Positions 53,290-56,317 of a DNA stretch of 56,317 nucleotides are shown here, piece by piece. The notes under the pieces were generated by a model. The model was given only the letters and a program-made list of their open reading frames with translations. It had not been told where the DNA came from and made no database searches. This DNA comes from Candidatus Kuenenia stuttgartensis (lineage in GTDB: Bacteria > Planctomycetota > Planctomycetia > Pirellulales > UBA1268). The stretch is taken from the NCBI GenBank assembly GCA_945870505.1, contig CAMBSN010000008.1, positions 1 to 56,317 on the forward strand, read 5' to 3'. The position numbers and the translations under genes were made by a program. The first letter of the stretch is position 1, and every line of letters begins with the position of its first letter.

Positions 53290-54159
53290 GTGACGCAGCC
53301 CACCCGCCCCGGTCCTTCCCCGCACGCCGCCGCCCACGCGGCGGTGGAAACCGCCATCACACCGTGCACCGGCTGGCACTGCAGCCATCTTTTTTATGCC
53401 TTCGACCGCGGCCGGCTGGCGGCGCTCCCGGCCGCGAGCCGAGCGGAGGGGGCAAGCCGATTTACCGCAGCCCTCGACCCCGCCGGCCCGGAGGCGGCCA
53501 CACGACTCCAGACGTGGATCGTGCCAGGCCACAAGGCCGACTTCGGCGTGATGGTGCTCGACCCTGATCCGCTCAAGGTGGATGCTGTCCATCAACGACT
53601 GCTCGCCGGCCCGCTCGGGGAGGCGATCGTGCCGACCTACTCGTTCGTGAGCCTCACCGAGGTGAGCGAGTATGTGCCCACTCTCGAGCAGTACGCCCAG
53701 CGGCTCGTGGCGGAGGGGGAAATCGTGGACAGCCCGTCGTACAAGGCGAAGGTGCAGGGCTACGCCGCTCGCGAGCCAGCGATGCGGCAGGCACGTCTCG
53801 AGCCCGAGCTTCCACCGTGGCCCAATGCCTGCTTCTACCCGATGAACAAGAAGCGGAAGGTTGGGGAGAACTGGTTCACGCTGCCCTCCGCCGAGCGGAG
53901 CCGGTTGATGGCCGAGCACGGTGCGTCGGGAATGAAGTTCGGAGGTCGTGTGACCCAGCTGATCACGGTGTCGGTCGGCCTCGACGACTGGGAGTGGGGA
54001 GTCACGCTCTGGGCCCGCCGGCCGGACTGGCTCAAGGAGATCGTGTACACCATGCGGTTTGACGAGGCGAGCGCGCGATACGCCGAGTTCGGTCCGTTCT
54101 ACACCGGCTATGTCGCCACACCGGCGGAGATCCTCACCCACTGTCGCGTGACGACCTGA
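53290..54159 (+). CDS. hemQ: Coproheme decarboxylase HemQ (chlorite dismutase family)
   Basis: 289 residues from GTG 53290, preceded by GGAGG 6-10 nt upstream; the frame extends into the promoter region. Family motifs include WHCSHLFYAFDR near the start, SFVSLTEVSEYVP (about 118-130), FYPMNKKRKVGENWFTLP (catalytic Tyr and Lys, about 180-197) and LMAEHGASGMKF (heme-ligand His, about 207). The WGVTLWARRPDWLKEIVY stretch follows. HemQ makes heme b from coproheme in the coproporphyrin-dependent pathway. Intact and apparently monocistronic. Confidence 0.92.
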   Translation: MTQPTRPGPSPHAAAHAAVETAITPCTGWHCSHLFYAFDRGRLAALPAASRAEGASRFTAALDPAGPEAATRLQTWIVPGHKADFGVMVLDPDPLKVDAVHQRLLAGPLGEAIVPTYSFVSLTEVSEYVPTLEQYAQRLVAEGEIVDSPSYKAKVQGYAAREPAMRQARLEPELPPWPNACFYPMNKKRKVGENWFTLPSAERSRLMAEHGASGMKFGGRVTQLITVSVGLDDWEWGVTLWARRPDWLKEIVYTMRFDEASARYAEFGPFYTGYVATPAEILTHCRVTT

Positions 54160-54179
54160 CGCGGGACAGCGGCGGTGCC

Positions 54180-54914
54180 CTACCGCTTTGCCGAGAGCAC
54201 CAGTTCGATCTCGGTGCCTCGCGGAGGCACGCGGTCCTCGAAGACCTCGAACATCAGCGCGTCGTTGGCCTGCGAGCTCTCCAGCGGCAGGTCGAGTGTT
54301 GCGGTCGGGAAGTTGGAGACGCAGATCATGTCGCCACCGTCGGCCTGGTAATACTCGTGTCCGTCGGCGGGATCCTTCCAGAACACGCTGCCGGCGAACA
54401 CCCAGTCGGCGTCGAGTTGGGCCTTGGTCGTCGTTGAGCGGATGAGTTCCTGCGCGCGCCGCTGCTGAGGATGCCCGGCATCGTCATTCCAGCGCACCAT
54501 CACTTCAATGGCCGGACCCTGGGCTGCAGCGTACTCCGGGTCGAACGACACCGGGCGGCCGGGCTCGAGGCCTATCGCCAGGAGCGCCGCGTGCATGAGC
54601 CGCGCCGACGCGGCGGTCGCGACGATCGCCTCATGCTCCTTGGTGTGCCTCGGGCAGGCGAAGACCTCGATCATGCCCCTGTCGAGGGCGATCGCACCGC
54701 CGACCACCACCTCCTTGCGGACCGGATCGATCCAGATGTCTTCGGTGGTCGAGAGCCGCTTGAGCTCGGGGTGCCGGTCGGTTTGCGTCGCCGCGGCCGG
54801 TGCCGAAGGCCCTTCCGCGCGGGCGGGCGGCGGCGGGATCGTCGCGGCCACCGCGGCGACAGCCACGAGGAGCGAATAGGCTGATCGGTGGCCAAAATCG
54901 AAGATTCTCGACAT
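54180..54914 (-). CDS. Exported YdjY-domain-like protein
   Basis: 244 residues from ATG 54914. Signal-like N-terminus (SAYSLLVAVAAVAATIPPPPARA). The mature part reads TEDIWIDPVRKEVVVGGAIALDRGMIEVFACPRHTKEHEAIVAT, which matches the YdjY-like domain seen in planctomycete exported proteins, followed by LMHAALLAIGLEPGRPVSFD. The C-terminus is GTEIELVLSAKR. No enzymatic motif is seen; function unknown. It is convergent with hemQ (20 bp between the stops) and divergent from the gene at 55075. Confidence 0.7.
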   Translation of the reverse strand: MSRIFDFGHRSAYSLLVAVAAVAATIPPPPARAEGPSAPAAATQTDRHPELKRLSTTEDIWIDPVRKEVVVGGAIALDRGMIEVFACPRHTKEHEAIVATAASARLMHAALLAIGLEPGRPVSFDPEYAAAQGPAIEVMVRWNDDAGHPQQRRAQELIRSTTTKAQLDADWVFAGSVFWKDPADGHEYYQADGGDMICVSNFPTATLDLPLESSQANDALMFEVFEDRVPPRGTEIELVLSAKR

Positions 54915-55019
54915 GCGTCGCCCTCGGTGGCTGGCGGTGGCTACCGCCCGCGCCCTCCGATACGATACCGCCGTTCCGGTCCGGCTGCGATGCGGGGGCC
55001 GGCACCGCCAGATCGCCGC

Positions 55020-55056
55020 TGTCCCACGTCTCGATGTCCCACGTCTCGCTGTCCCA
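55020..55056. repeat. 15-bp tandem repeat in the divergent promoter region
   Basis: TGTCCCACGTCTCG(A/C) repeats at 55020 and 55035, and a partial third copy (TGTCCCA) at 55050. It lies between the divergent starts at 54914 and 55075, ending 18 bp before the latter. Confidence 0.8.
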
Positions 55057-55074
55057 ATTTTCTCCAGGAAGCCC

Positions 55075-56317
55075 ATGGTCGCCACGAACGAAGGCCGGCG
55101 TGCACACCGCTCCGGAACGAAAAAGTCGAGCCGGGAGCCGAAGGCCGCATCGCTGGCGGACACTGGCGAAGTCGCGAACGGCACGACGGCTGTACCATCC
55201 GGCGTCCGCAGGGCAGCCGATGCACCCCGGATCGACCCGCCGCGGGTGGCGGCGCGTGAGGCGGAGCGGCGGATCACATCGCTCGCCGAATCGGTCGAGA
55301 CACTCGACAGTCGGGAGCGATTGCGGCGGCTGGCCCGCCTTGTTCGTAAGGACGGCCGAAACGCGCGGCGCATGGCGTTTTTGGAGACGGCGATCGGCGA
55401 GTGCCTCGACGAGGTCGCACGGCCCGGTTCGCCCGCTGGCCGCTGGACAGCCTGCGAGGCCGCGACGTGGGCCCTGGCGTGGATGGCGAGAACCAAGCGC
55501 GCCGGCGGATCGGCAGGCGGACTTCTCGAGCGGCTCGTCGGCCAGGCGAGGTCGGCCCAAGCGTTGCTGGCCTCGGGCGACACACAGCCAACGCGGTTCG
55601 TGCTCGTGCTGGCCCACCTGTTCGTCGACGTCGAGGCCTGCCGGTGCCTGGAGGCCGGTGCCGCGGCAACGGTGGCGGCGGAGATGGAGCGGCTTGTTTC
55701 GGCCGAGGGCGTTCCTCACCTAAACGGCTCCTCGGCCATGGTGGAGCGTGTGGTTCGCTGGACGGCCGTGCGGGAAGTCGCCAGCGAGATCGGTGGCGGG
55801 GCCTGGTCGAAGCCAACGGAGCAGCGCTGGCGGGCGGCCGCGACCGCCGTGCTGCGACTGCTGGGCGGCCGCGGGCGCGCCCTAGCGGGGGCCGGGCGGA
55901 TGCCCGAGTCACTCACGGCGCCGCTGCTCGACGCGCTCGCGGAATGTGGCAGCCGACGGGCACGCACCATCAAGGCTGTCCGCCGTGATCAGATCGGTGT
56001 CGACGGGCAGGGACTGCTCGGTCGAGACCTCCACGACGCCGCTGCCAGTGTGGCGATCATCCGCACCGGCTGGGACCGCGGTAGTGTTCGGGTGATGCTG
56101 GACTACCGCCATCCGGTGCCTCGGCTGGAGATCGCCGTCGGCGACCGTTTGCTCGTGGATGGACCTTGGCAATGGGAGGCCTGGGCCGACGGCCGCTCGA
56201 TGGAGCCCGAAGCCGGCTGGACGGTGTCGTGCTGGGAGTCGGACCGCAAGGCGGCGTTCCTCGAGATCACGGCGCCGCTTGGCGGCGGTCGCCACATCGA
56301 ACGACAGGTGGTCGTTC
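55075..56317 (+). CDS. Hypothetical protein, possibly heparinase II/III-like, 3' end outside window
   Basis: Open frame of 414 codons from ATG 55075 to the window end, preceded by AGGA. Residues 1-75 are charged and variable; 80-260 are helical (LDSRERLRRLARLVRKDGRN, LAHLFVDVEACRCLEAGA, SSAMVERVVRWTAVREVASE). From about 310 a beta-rich part begins (DLHDAAASVAIIRTGWDRGS, VRVMLDYRHPVPRLEIAVGD, DRKAAFLEITAPLGGG). A helical toroid followed by a beta-sandwich recalls heparinase II/III-type lyases; the resemblance is structural only and no catalytic residues were identified. Truncated by the window edge. Confidence 0.65.
   Translation, partial: MVATNEGRRAHRSGTKKSSREPKAASLADTGEVANGTTAVPSGVRRAADAPRIDPPRVAAREAERRITSLAESVETLDSRERLRRLARLVRKDGRNARRMAFLETAIGECLDEVARPGSPAGRWTACEAATWALAWMARTKRAGGSAGGLLERLVGQARSAQALLASGDTQPTRFVLVLAHLFVDVEACRCLEAGAAATVAAEMERLVSAEGVPHLNGSSAMVERVVRWTAVREVASEIGGGAWSKPTEQRWRAAATAVLRLLGGRGRALAGAGRMPESLTAPLLDALAECGSRRARTIKAVRRDQIGVDGQGLLGRDLHDAAASVAIIRTGWDRGSVRVMLDYRHPVPRLEIAVGDRLLVDGPWQWEAWADGRSMEPEAGWTVSCWESDRKAAFLEITAPLGGGRHIERQVVV

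Overview
The window looks like a chromosomal segment of a high-GC planctomycete, probably of the Pirellulales type. The support is: an exported protein with the planctomycete N-terminal signature (LEKLENRRLMAV, from about 2655), two PEP-CTERM proteins, one of them with a planctomycete-style dockerin pair (about 10110-10290), a cell-wall gene group with a FtsQ-like protein but no ftsZ in sight, and an integrase remnant of the type common in this phylum. Taxonomy is inferred from these protein features only.

Left part (1-12.5 kb): a PlsC-ACP-acyl-ACP ligase fusion cut by the window edge, a divergent LacI regulator, an exported cyclophilin/FG-GAP protein, a PIN toxin/antitoxin pair with a palindromic operator candidate, a DUF4345 membrane protein running into a VIT1/CCC1 fragment, an RRM RNA-binding protein with leader hairpin and strong terminator, a small CPXCG zinc-ribbon protein, two small unknowns, and a large 141-bp-repeat PEP-CTERM gene broken by a 1-nt frameshift. 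An SDR and a GNAT enzyme follow.

Middle-left (12.5-20.5 kb) reads as a decayed genomic island next to a tRNA-Met(CAT) gene: a truncated tyrosine recombinase that runs into the tRNA, two truncated paralogues facing inward at 12.57 and 19.79 kb, a second frameshifted PEP-CTERM gene, further remnants, and three intact redox enzymes (a quinone-reductase-like MDR, a D-2-hydroxyacid dehydrogenase and a lower-GC adrenodoxin-reductase-like flavoprotein).

Middle (20.6-47.8 kb) is dense housekeeping DNA: an anchored alpha/alpha-toroid protein, DUF2891, 5-oxoprolinase genes (PxpBC fusion and PxpA), a PNPOx-like protein and trmL divergent from ispG-rimO-pgsA-CPBP protease, an LpxL-like acyltransferase, Rieske and GNAT proteins, a palindromic repeat cluster, a degenerate MurE-like/murB/ftsQ-like group, thiL-tsaE with a secreted HtrA protease, a Gfo/Idh-like membrane fusion, and cinA overlapping a second HtrA protease.

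Right part (47.8-56.3 kb): the most interesting locus is a four-gene minus-strand operon made of a WXG100-like protein, a 204-aa helical cysteine-containing protein, a second small W-containing helical protein, and a 1346-aa FtsK/SpoIIIE-type ATPase with a long soluble coiled-coil N-terminus and no visible membrane anchor. It looks like a minimal or non-canonical type VII secretion-related module. hemQ starts divergently from it; a YdjY-like exported protein and a truncated large unknown gene close the window.
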